NCBI GenBank assembly: GCA_910587355.1
Contig: CAJUKF010000024.1
Coordinates: 1 to 42,780 of the forward strand
DNA: 42,780 nt
Direction: 5' to 3'
Origin: an uncultured Muribaculaceae bacterium
GTDB lineage: Bacteria; Bacteroidota; Bacteroidia; Bacteroidales; Muribaculaceae
Translations under genes and position numbers: made by a program
Notes under the pieces: generated by a model
Database searches by the model: none
Told to the model about the DNA's origin: nothing
The model's input: the letters and a program-made list of their open reading frames with translations, nothing else
Part shown: positions 15,604 through 22,797 of the stretch, piece after piece
Layout: the number at the start of each line of letters is the position of its first letter
How positions within the stretch are numbered: the first letter of the stretch is position 1

Positions 15604-17805
15604 TCACTCTGCATTGAGCAGAAGAATGCGCGATGCGTAGTCGTTGCGTTTGTGCCAGTCTACGTCGTGGCTCAGAGGCATCTCAAGGCCGTTGGACATA
15701 AGGAAGCGTCCGGTGAATTTCTTGCCTTCGTAAGGCAGCGGCTTGTTGTCGACACGGTTGAGCTCGGTGATAGTGTAAGTCTTGTCGGGGTCGAGGCCGG
15801 CCATTGTCACGCGTGGCAGCTGCTGGTTGACGAATTGCTCGGTCTTCCACCAGTAGTATACGGCGCTGTCTTTGTCGGGAGTGATGTACATGAGCGATGC
15901 TGCTCCCTTGCCGTCGTAGGGCGAGAGGAGACGGTAAATGTCGCCCTGCTGTACTATCGGTCGTATGCGCTTGTAGTCGGTTATGGCACGGCGCGTCTGC
16001 TCTTTTTCTTCGTCGGTCATGTTCTTGGGCTGAATCTCCATGCCCAGACGTCCGCTCATCGCCACGTCCGTGCGGAATTTCAGAGGCACTATGCGGTTGG
16101 TCTGGTGGTTGGGCGACGCCGATATGTGCGAGCCCATAGCCACTGCCGGGAAGAAATAGCTCGTGCCCCACTGCATGTATATGCGCTGCAGTGCGTCGGT
16201 GTTGTCCGACACCCAGAACTCGTCGAAGTAGGGCAGTATGCCCCAGTTGGCACGTCCGCCGCCGCTGGCGCAGGCCTGGATTGTGACATCGGGATACTTG
16301 GCGCGTATGCGCTTGAGGGCGGCTTCGAGACCGCGGTGATAGTCGATGTAAAGATGGCTCTGGTTGTCGGCGGTGAGATACTGCGAGCCGTGGTTCATAA
16401 TCGGAGCGTTGGCATCCCACTTGATATAGTCAATACGGGGATATTTGGTGAGGAGTGTGTCGACGATGTTGAACACAATATCCTGCACCTTGGGATTGGC
16501 CAGGTCGAGCACAAGCTGTGTGCCGCCGCGGCCCTGGACGGCTTCGCGTTTGGGGGCCTTTATTATATACTCGGGATGTTTCTCGTAGAGCTCCGATACG
16601 GTGTTGGTCATTTCGGGCTCAATCCATATGCCGAAACGTATGCCGCGTTTGTCGGCTGCGTCGATGAGGCCGTTGATGCCGCCGGGAAGTTTGTTCGTGT
16701 CTACGACCCAGTCGCCGAGGCTCGTCGAGTCGTTGTTTCGGGGATATTTGCCGCCGAACCAGCCGTCGTCCATCACGAAGAGCTCGCCGCCCATGTCGGC
16801 TATGTCGGCCATCATCTGCTGCATACCTTCCTCGTTAATGTCGAAGTAAACGCCTTCCCAGCTGTTGAGCAGCACTTTGCGCATGTCGTTGCCGTGGGCA
16901 AGGCGGTGGTTGCGTCCCCAGCGGTGGAAGTTGCGGCTCGCACCGCTAAGACCTTCTTCGGAGTAGGTGAGTGCCAGCGGAGGGGTGACGAAAGTCTCGC
17001 CTTTGGCAAGATTGTACTCGGAGTTTTCCTCGTTGATGCCGGCGAAGAACTGATGATAGTCGGTGTCGTCTGTGTCGAACATCAGCTTGTAGTTGCCGCC
17101 GTATTCGAGTGCTGCGCCGATTACCCGGCCTTCGTTCTCACGTCCTTTGCCGTCGAGCGACATCATCACCTCGGCGTGTGAGGTGTGTGAGTTGCGCGCG
17201 CCGTCTTTATTCTTGATTATTTTCACACCGTGGGGAAGCGGAGCCTCCTCGACGCGTGTCTCGTTAGCCCATGAGCCGTAGAGCTGCGACACATGCACGT
17301 CGCTGCGGCGTACAGGCAGATAGCCCGACATGAACCGTGTGAGGCGTACGGTGCCCTTTTCGTTGTTGGTGGCTTCTGCCCAGGTCTCTATTACATCTTC
17401 ACCCGGATATGTGCGGTAGTTGACGCTGATTGTGAAAGGATATACCTTGTCGGCCATGGTGACGGTTGTCACAGTGGAGTTGTCGGCGCCGAGGGCTGTC
17501 GATACATCGGTCACTGCCATGTCAAGTGTCATGTTTCCGTCGGCGTGCACTGCCGAGAAAGCCGCCTCGTTCATGGGATTCATGCCGTAGACTGGGTATG
17601 CGTCGCGGTTGAATGTGCCGGCTGCGTCGAGTGTCTGCACGTCGTTGTCGCTCAGGGCGTTTCCGTAGTATAAAAATTTAAGGGGCTGGCCTTCCGTTGC
17701 TTCGAGTACGAGCGATGTGTTTTTGGTGGGAATGTGCACTTTCTTGGCTGAAACTCCGAATGCAGCGAGACTTATAGCCAGAAATGCGGTGAGAGATTTA
17801 TTCAT
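15604..17805 (-). CDS. Glycoside hydrolase family 36 alpha-galactosidase, secreted
   Basis: This 733-residue GH36 enzyme would hydrolyse alpha-galactosides such as raffinose-family sugars or galactomannan side chains. It has a signal peptide of about 20 residues ending GVSA. The N-terminal beta-supersandwich domain is followed by a TIM barrel with FVMDDGWFGGKYP (343-355), GIWIEPEMTN (392-401), nucleophile Asp464 in YIKWDAN, CASGGGR (512-518) and acid/base Asp534 in WVSDNTDA. The C-terminal beta domain closes the protein. It is the first gene of the GH36-GH3 operon and is transcribed away from an AraC-type regulator, its likely activator. No SusC/SusD pair is present nearby, so this is not a full polysaccharide-utilisation locus. 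Confidence 0.93.
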   Translation of the reverse strand: MNKSLTAFLAISLAAFGVSAKKVHIPTKNTSLVLEATEGQPLKFLYYGNALSDNDVQTLDAAGTFNRDAYPVYGMNPMNEAAFSAVHADGNMTLDMAVTDVSTALGADNSTVTTVTMADKVYPFTISVNYRTYPGEDVIETWAEATNNEKGTVRLTRFMSGYLPVRRSDVHVSQLYGSWANETRVEEAPLPHGVKIIKNKDGARNSHTSHAEVMMSLDGKGRENEGRVIGAALEYGGNYKLMFDTDDTDYHQFFAGINEENSEYNLAKGETFVTPPLALTYSEEGLSGASRNFHRWGRNHRLAHGNDMRKVLLNSWEGVYFDINEEGMQQMMADIADMGGELFVMDDGWFGGKYPRNNDSTSLGDWVVDTNKLPGGINGLIDAADKRGIRFGIWIEPEMTNTVSELYEKHPEYIIKAPKREAVQGRGGTQLVLDLANPKVQDIVFNIVDTLLTKYPRIDYIKWDANAPIMNHGSQYLTADNQSHLYIDYHRGLEAALKRIRAKYPDVTIQACASGGGRANWGILPYFDEFWVSDNTDALQRIYMQWGTSYFFPAVAMGSHISASPNHQTNRIVPLKFRTDVAMSGRLGMEIQPKNMTDEEKEQTRRAITDYKRIRPIVQQGDIYRLLSPYDGKGAASLMYITPDKDSAVYYWWKTEQFVNQQLPRVTMAGLDPDKTYTITELNRVDNKPLPYEGKKFTGRFLMSNGLEMPLSHDVDWHKRNDYASRILLLNAE

Positions 17806-17836
17806 GTATTATATTCAAGGGTAATTAATGTTTATG

Positions 17837-17844
17837 CAAAATTA
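17837..17844 (-). promoter_or_regulatory. -7 element of the GH36-GH3 operon
   Basis: On the minus strand TAATTTTG matches TAnnTTTG, 32 nt upstream of the GH36 ATG. The nearest ATTG (17862-17865) is only 17 nt away, suboptimal for basal transcription and compatible with activator dependence. Confidence 0.45.
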
Positions 17845-17898
17845 GTTATAATAACGCGAAACAATTGCACTTTATTTGCTAATTTCTTTGCTTTTTCT

Positions 17899-17931
17899 AT
17901 TGCATTTCAGTGAAAAATCCGTAAATTTACG
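17899..17931 (+). promoter_or_regulatory. Promoter and palindrome upstream of the AraC-type regulator
   Basis: ATTG (17899-17902), 19 nt, and TAAATTTA (17922-17929, one mismatch to TAnnTTTG) form a plausible promoter. The -7 lies inside a perfect 12-bp palindrome CGTAAATTTACG (17920-17931), which could be an autoregulatory operator. Confidence 0.45.
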
Positions 17932-17954
17932 CATTGATTCAACAGCACCTTACC

Positions 17955-18848
17955 ATGAACAACTCAGGCAACTCCCATGTCATAACCGAAATAACACCTC
18001 TTTCCGACAAAGATTTCTTTTATCTTGTTGACCGTAAAAAGGACCGTTTCAATTATCCCATTCACCGGCACGACGAGTATGAGCTCAATTTTGTGTCGGG
18101 TTGCGCCGGTGCCATGCGCATCGTGGGTGACTCAATGGTCGAAATCGGTGACTACGACCTTGTGCTTGTCGGAAACGGCATAGAGCACGCCTGGGAGCAG
18201 AACAAATGCATCGAAGGAAACATACACGAAATCACAATCCAGCTCTCGCGAAATCTTTTCGGAGATGTCTTTCTGGGCAAGAACCAGATGCGCGACATAC
18301 GCAATATGCTTGAGAAATCTGCCGACGGCATAGCCTTCTCGCAATTATGCGTGATGCGTGTCTACAGTCGCCTTGAGCGACTCAGCAGGCTTGAGGGAGG
18401 TTTCGAGCGTGTAATCGAGTTTCTCACGATTCTTCACGAACTCGCCACATCAGGTGACTATAAGATACTCTCGAACTCGAGCTACGCCAATTCCTGCACG
18501 CCGCATACCGATTCGCGGCGTGTGCTCAAGGTGCAGCAGTATATCAATGTGCATTATCGCGAAGAAATTCGTCTGTCTGACCTTGCAGCCCTCGTGGGCA
18601 TGACCTCCACGGCGTTCAGTCGCTTCTTCAAGCTTCGCACCGGCCGTCCTGTATCTGATTTCATTACCGACATACGCCTCGGCATCGCTACCCGCGCGCT
18701 GGTCGACAGCACTCAGTCGGTATCGGAAATCTGCTACGACTGCGGCTTCAACAACGTAAGCTACTTCAACCGTATTTTCAAGAAGAAAAAGGGCTGTGCG
18801 CCAAAGCAGTTCCGCGAATATTACCGCCGCAACCGCGTGCTGGTTTAA
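17955..18848 (+). CDS. AraC-family transcriptional regulator
   Basis: This 297-residue regulator has an N-terminal cupin-like sugar-sensing domain, with FNYPIHRHDEYELNFV near residue 31 and a second histidine in GNGIEHAWEQN. The C-terminal AraC DNA-binding domain has two helix-turn-helix units: RLSDLAALVGMTSTAFSRFF, then SVSEICYDCGFNNVSYFNRI, closing with the family GCAPKQFREYYR. The ATG at 17955 is preferred over the TTG at 17934, which lies at the promoter. It is divergent from the GH36-GH3 operon with about 150 bp between starts, so control of that operon in response to a liberated sugar is the natural inference. Confidence 0.9.
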   Translation: MNNSGNSHVITEITPLSDKDFFYLVDRKKDRFNYPIHRHDEYELNFVSGCAGAMRIVGDSMVEIGDYDLVLVGNGIEHAWEQNKCIEGNIHEITIQLSRNLFGDVFLGKNQMRDIRNMLEKSADGIAFSQLCVMRVYSRLERLSRLEGGFERVIEFLTILHELATSGDYKILSNSSYANSCTPHTDSRRVLKVQQYINVHYREEIRLSDLAALVGMTSTAFSRFFKLRTGRPVSDFITDIRLGIATRALVDSTQSVSEICYDCGFNNVSYFNRIFKKKKGCAPKQFREYYRRNRVLV

Positions 18849-18909
18849 TACTCTGCAAAGTCAGGCATCAAAAATTCTACAGGATAATCGGCCGTTACAG
18901 ATATTCCAT

Positions 18910-18917
18910 TAATTTTG
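18910..18917 (+). promoter_or_regulatory. -7 element before the TonB-domain protein gene
   Basis: TAATTTTG matches TAnnTTTG, 48 nt upstream of the ATG at 18966. No good -33 was found. Confidence 0.4.
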
Positions 18918-18965
18918 CGACTGTAAGCCATTGCCCTGCATTATGTCAGGAACAATTAATCGAAT

Positions 18966-19595
18966 ATGAAAAATCTGTTTAATGTATTTATCCTGTTTCT
19001 GCTGCTTGTCTGGCCGGCCGTGGCATTTGGACAAAATTGCTGCATGAACGACAGCGACACTGTCAGAGAGATTCAGTTTCCACTTACTGAAAAGGGCGTT
19101 TTCTACTATTTTAACGACGAGTGGTTTGCGTTGCCTGACTATGATTATGTCCAGACTGACTCCATTCAAAAGATGGAAATCAAAAACGACCAATACGGAA
19201 ACCGCGCTGTTTTCTACACTGTTTCGCCCGGTTACCTTGCACAGTTAAAGCAAAAAATACGTGATAGTCGTATTCTTATTAACCTTGACCCGATATGCGA
19301 GTTTCCCGGCGGAAACGACAAATTTAAAGAATGGCTGGATGCCAATATTCAGATTCCCGAGGGATATAAGGGCAACGAAAGGGTTGTGGTTAGCTTTTAC
19401 GTTCAACCTGATGGCACAGTCACCGACCCGAGAATCTTCAGACCGAGTAAGAACGAGGCAGCCAATGCCGAGGCGCTTAGGCTGGTGAACGCTTTGCCGA
19501 AATTCCGGGTGAAATATTGTACACCCAAAAAACATAGGCTTAGTTATATGATGCCAATCAGATTTAAGGAGCCGGGAGCCATAAATCTCAGATAG
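18966..19595 (+). CDS. Secreted protein with a lone TonB C-terminal domain
   Basis: This 209-residue protein has a cleavable signal peptide (1-22, ending VAFG). A TonB_C-type domain lies at about 112-200: FPGGNDKFKEWLDANI, then VVVSFYVQPDGTVTDPRIF and AEALRLVNALPKF. The N-terminal segment (about 30-100, with DSIQKMEIKNDQYG) faintly resembles the plug-like linker found before TonB_C domains in Bacteroidota. There is no proline-rich spacer and no retained N-terminal anchor, so a classical energy transducer is unlikely; a periplasmic relative is more probable. Cys25-Cys26, Cys111 and Cys185 could form disulfides. It is convergent with the toxin gene and only 29 bp away, with no evident terminator. 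Confidence 0.75.
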   Translation: MKNLFNVFILFLLLVWPAVAFGQNCCMNDSDTVREIQFPLTEKGVFYYFNDEWFALPDYDYVQTDSIQKMEIKNDQYGNRAVFYTVSPGYLAQLKQKIRDSRILINLDPICEFPGGNDKFKEWLDANIQIPEGYKGNERVVVSFYVQPDGTVTDPRIFRPSKNEAANAEALRLVNALPKFRVKYCTPKKHRLSYMMPIRFKEPGAINLR

Positions 19596-19624
19596 AATAA
19601 GCTGAGTAATTGACATCCCGATTT

Positions 19625-19900
19625 TTAATCTTTGAATAATTCTGAGTGTGAGCCGAGCCTGAACAATGCCAGTGTGTTGTTTTCCTCGTCATACCATATC
19701 AGCAGAAAATCGCCTTCGATGTGACATTCAAAGCATCCGGAGTAGTCTCCTTTCAATGTGTGCAACCTATATTTCTCCGGTAACGAAATATCTTTACGGA
19801 GCATCTCAAGGACTGTGTTGAGTTCTTCAAGTTTCTTTGGCTGGTTAAGAAATCGTTTTAAGTCTTTCTTAAATTGTCGCGTGTAGCGAAGCTCTTTCAT
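19625..19900 (-). CDS. yafQ: YafQ-type mRNA-interferase toxin
   Basis: This 91-residue RelE-superfamily toxin of the YafQ branch cleaves mRNA on the ribosome in known members. The start (MKELRYTRQFKKDLKR) is typical. The residues important in E. coli YafQ have counterparts here: His47 (RLHTLKG), His60 and Asp64 (CHIEGDF), and His85 and Phe89 (SHSELF). The catalytic set therefore looks intact. It is the second gene of the operon; its ATG overlaps the antitoxin stop by 4 bp (ATGA). Confidence 0.92.
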   Translation of the reverse strand: MKELRYTRQFKKDLKRFLNQPKKLEELNTVLEMLRKDISLPEKYRLHTLKGDYSGCFECHIEGDFLLIWYDEENNTLALFRLGSHSELFKD

Positions 19901-20148
19901 AAATTCATGGATTTAAGCATGGCTTCCACGCTTGATGTGTCAATCGGACCTTCAAGTTTACCGGCTTTCGCATCGTTCATGGCTGCGATGGTTTCTTCGT
20001 TTGGTTCGTGATACACGGCATCAAGCAGCAGGCACTCAACATAGTTGTTGAGGCTGCGGCGGTCTTTTTGTGCAAGTTCTTTCAGTTTGTCCAAAAGGTA
20101 TACCGGAAGACGGAAAACATGGGCTTTCTTTTCGAGTGCTATATCCAT
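19897..20148 (-). CDS. Antitoxin of the YafQ-type toxin
   Basis: This 83-residue protein should neutralise the adjacent toxin and repress the shared promoter. Residues 10-47 (FRLPVYLLDKLKELAQ... LNNYVECLLLDAV) look like a ribbon-helix-helix fold, with one beta strand and two helices. The C-terminal part, EETIAAMNDAKAGK, resembles toxin-binding tails of DinJ/RelB-like antitoxins. It lies upstream of and overlaps the toxin gene, the standard order. A perfect promoter lies 20 nt upstream. Confidence 0.88.
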   Translation of the reverse strand: MDIALEKKAHVFRLPVYLLDKLKELAQKDRRSLNNYVECLLLDAVYHEPNEETIAAMNDAKAGKLEGPIDTSSVEAMLKSMNL

Positions 20149-20167
20149 GGTGATATCATTTAGATTG

Positions 20168-20199
20168 CAAAGATAGTACGTTTTATATTCAACAACAAA
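20168..20199 (-). promoter_or_regulatory. Promoter of the YafQ toxin-antitoxin operon
   Basis: TTTG (20196-20199), 20 nt, and TATCTTTG (20168-20175) on the minus strand match the Bacteroidota pattern exactly. The leader is about 13 nt. Confidence 0.75.
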
Positions 20200-20300
20200 T
20201 CTTTTTATTGAAAAGTTTCAAAAGCAATTTGCACAATTCCCCCGATTGACCTTTCCTGCTCATTGTGTCTATGTTTTTCTCCCCCGGATATGATTTGCAG

Positions 20301-20342
20301 AAAAAGCAGCGCCTCGGAAATCATTTAAGATTCCCGGGGCGC
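20301..20342 (-). terminator. Terminator of the rprX-rprY operon
   Basis: The stem of GCGCC, CGG and AATC (20309-20322) pairs with GATT, CCG and GGCGC (20329-20342), with two mismatched or wobble positions. On the minus strand it is followed shortly by five Ts (20301-20305). It lies about 20 nt after the rprY stop. Confidence 0.7.
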
Positions 20343-20364
20343 CGTGTGCGGTGTGAGATGTATT

Positions 20365-21072
20365 TCAACGTGCAGCCTCGGCTTCGGGAGCTATAAGCTT
20401 GTAGCCCTTGCCGTGGATGTTGATGATTTCAATCGACGGGTCGTCTTTGAGGTGTTTGCGGAGCTTGGTGATGTAGACGTCCATTGAGCGGGCGTTGAAG
20501 TAGTTGTCGTCAATCCAGATTGTCTTGAGGGCGTAGTTGCGCTCGAGGATTTCGTTCACATGTGCGCACAGCAGGCTGAGGAGCTCCGACTCCTTTGTGG
20601 TGAGCTTGGTGATTTTGTCGCCGATGATGAGCACCTGCTTCTGGGTGTCGAAGGTGAAATTGCCGATTTTGTACATGGTGATTTCTTTGCCCTTCTTGCC
20701 CTTTACGCGGCGGAGAATAGCCTCGATGCGGAATACGAGTTCCTCCATTGAGAACGGTTTGGTGATATAGTCGTCGGCACCGATTTTGAAGCCTTCGAGG
20801 ATATCTTCCTTAAGGGATTTGGCCGTAAGGAAAATGATAGGTACTTCGGAGTTGACCATGCGTATTTCCTGGGCGAGCGCGAAGCCGTCTTTTTTAGGCA
20901 TCATCACGTCGAGCACGCAGATATCGTATTTGCCTTTGAGGAAAGCCTTGTATCCGCTTTCACCGTCGACGAAGAGGTCGGCGTTATATCCTTTTGCCTG
21001 AAGATACTCGCGGAGGAGCATTCCCAGGTTCTCGTCGTCTTCGCAAAGAAGAATTCTCATTCTATCTTCCAT
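20365..21072 (-). CDS. rprY: OmpR-family response regulator RprY
   Basis: This 235-residue regulator has a receiver domain (residues 5-120; phospho-acceptor Asp55 in CVLDVMMPK, acidic pair in LLCEDDENLG, Lys in FLTAKS) and a C-terminal winged-helix DNA-binding domain (about 133-228, ending DVYITKLRKHLKDDPSIEIINIHGKGYKL). The whole sequence strongly resembles Bacteroides RprY. Two start codons are possible (21072 or 21060); 21072 lies 6 nt after the rprX stop, which favours coupling. RprY of Porphyromonas gingivalis has been linked in the literature to stress and sodium responses (from memory), which fits the upstream nhaA. Confidence 0.92.
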   Translation of the reverse strand: MEDRMRILLCEDDENLGMLLREYLQAKGYNADLFVDGESGYKAFLKGKYDICVLDVMMPKKDGFALAQEIRMVNSEVPIIFLTAKSLKEDILEGFKIGADDYITKPFSMEELVFRIEAILRRVKGKKGKEITMYKIGNFTFDTQKQVLIIGDKITKLTTKESELLSLLCAHVNEILERNYALKTIWIDDNYFNARSMDVYITKLRKHLKDDPSIEIINIHGKGYKLIAPEAEAAR

Positions 21073-21078
21073 AGTTGT

Positions 21079-22611
21079 TCAGTTTTTAGAGAGTGGTAGT
21101 ATGATTATAAATTTCGTTCCGGAGTTGAATTCCGATTCTACGGTGATTTCACCGTCGAGTTCGGATATCATTTTTTTGACATATGCGAGCCCCAGGCCGA
21201 ATCCTTTCACGTCGTGGCGGTTGCCGGTGGATACGCGGTAGAATTTCTCGAAGATTTTCTTGAGGTCGTCGCGGCGTATGCCTATGCCGTTATCGGCTAT
21301 CGTGATTTCGAGACGGTCGCCGCTAAGGTCACGCGAAGTAACGCGGAGCTTGAGCGGACGGTCTTCCGAGCGGTATTTCACTGCGTTGTCGAGGAGATTG
21401 AAAATCACGTTCGTGAAGTGCATCTCGTCAACATCGACAATGGCATCCATGGCATCGAGGTCGGCTTCAATCGAACCGCCGTATTTCTCTACCTTGAGCT
21501 TGAAGGTATTCACTATATTGAAGATGGCGGCGTTCGCGTCAATCTGCTGAATCTTGAGGGTGGCTTTCTGGCGGTCGAACATCGACATCTGCAGCACTTT
21601 CTCCACCTGGAAACGAAGTCGTTTTGTCTCGTCGTTGATTACAGTAGAAATCTGCTGCAGCATCGCGGGCGATTTGCGCACGGTCTGGTCGTTGAGCATC
21701 TGCGCCGCGAGTGAGATAGACGATATTGGCGTCTTGAATTCATGCGTCATATTGTTGATGAAGTCGTTTTTCATCTCGGTGAGCTTTTTCTGTCTGAAAG
21801 CCACGATGATGGTATACACGAAAATTATCAGCAGTATGAGGGTGAAGGCAAATGCCGGCACCATAAATGAGATTGAGCGGAATATATAGTCCGATTTGGT
21901 TGGGAAATATACGCGGAGATAGTTGCGTGTGCCCGCTATGTCGTTCGGGAAAAGGGTCTGGACGAAAGTGTTCGACCCTCGGGCCTGCTCCGGATTGTAA
22001 TCTTTCGACCGGAAGAGTGTGGTGCCCGCATAGTTGCAGACTGCGAACTGGAAGGGTATTCGGAGTCCGAGTGTGTCGAGTTCCTGATGCAGATAGCGCG
22101 ATATGCGTGCCGAATCGACACGGTCGGTAATCGGCCGGTTCGACGCTTTGGATATTATATTGAGAATCACATCCTCGAGTACTCCTTTCTGATGCAGATA
22201 ACGGCTCAGATAAGCGTCCTGAGCCGACTGATAATGCGAGGCTAAACCGGAGTTGTCGGATTTCTGCAGTTTGGAGATTTCCTTTATGTTGCCTTTGATT
22301 GTAAGGTCGGCTTCGAGGCCCGTACGGGTCGTGAAGGAATATTTGATGCCGCCGAGCGAGGGCAGCCGGTCGCCGTACTGTGATATGAGAGCCGATGTCT
22401 CCATCTGGCTTACATCATCTTCGAGAAAATGGCGTGTCTCATCCTGCTCAAGGCGCATTGTCGTGGCCAGAAGGCTCTGACGTACACCCTGAGCAAACTG
22501 TTCGTAGCGTATTTGTGCTATATTCTTCATGTAGAAGATTTGTATGCACAGCAGCCCTACGAAAGTAATCGCCATCAGTATGGTTAATATCCAGATTGTC
22601 TGTTTCTTCAT
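21079..22611 (-). CDS. rprX: Sensor histidine kinase RprX
   Basis: This 510-residue membrane kinase has two transmembrane helices, near residues 5-28 and 246-272, that flank a periplasmic sensor of about 215 residues. The cytoplasmic part has the H-box FINNMTHEFKTPISS (His290), an N-box around FNLLDNAVKYR, then DNGIGIRRDDLKKIFEKFYR and GFGLGLAYVKKM in the ATP-binding domain. No HAMP domain is evident. The start is ATG 22611; the extended reading begins at a TTG and adds only five residues. It lies 6 bp upstream of rprY and signals to it. A cluster of TGTTWAA-like repeats lies upstream (22634-22690). Confidence 0.93.
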   Translation of the reverse strand: MKKQTIWILTILMAITFVGLLCIQIFYMKNIAQIRYEQFAQGVRQSLLATTMRLEQDETRHFLEDDVSQMETSALISQYGDRLPSLGGIKYSFTTRTGLEADLTIKGNIKEISKLQKSDNSGLASHYQSAQDAYLSRYLHQKGVLEDVILNIISKASNRPITDRVDSARISRYLHQELDTLGLRIPFQFAVCNYAGTTLFRSKDYNPEQARGSNTFVQTLFPNDIAGTRNYLRVYFPTKSDYIFRSISFMVPAFAFTLILLIIFVYTIIVAFRQKKLTEMKNDFINNMTHEFKTPISSISLAAQMLNDQTVRKSPAMLQQISTVINDETKRLRFQVEKVLQMSMFDRQKATLKIQQIDANAAIFNIVNTFKLKVEKYGGSIEADLDAMDAIVDVDEMHFTNVIFNLLDNAVKYRSEDRPLKLRVTSRDLSGDRLEITIADNGIGIRRDDLKKIFEKFYRVSTGNRHDVKGFGLGLAYVKKMISELDGEITVESEFNSGTKFIIILPLSKN

Positions 22612-22797
22612 TTTCGGGCGAAACAAGATTCTTTGTTAAGTGTTTAACCTATATTTTGTTAACAATTAAAAGTGCTTAAAGTTTGTTTAATACTAAAACA
22701 TTTTTGTTGCGGACAGTGTCTCTTTAACACTTTGCGTCAAAATTAACAAATAAATGTAAATTGCAGAAATTCTTCTTGTTAAAGTTCTTTAATACGC

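Noticed and set aside
15652..17181. 509-residue plus-strand open frame opposite the GH36 gene
   Set aside because: GH36 has all catalytic motifs in the other frame; this frame lacks a promoter and any recognisable domain.
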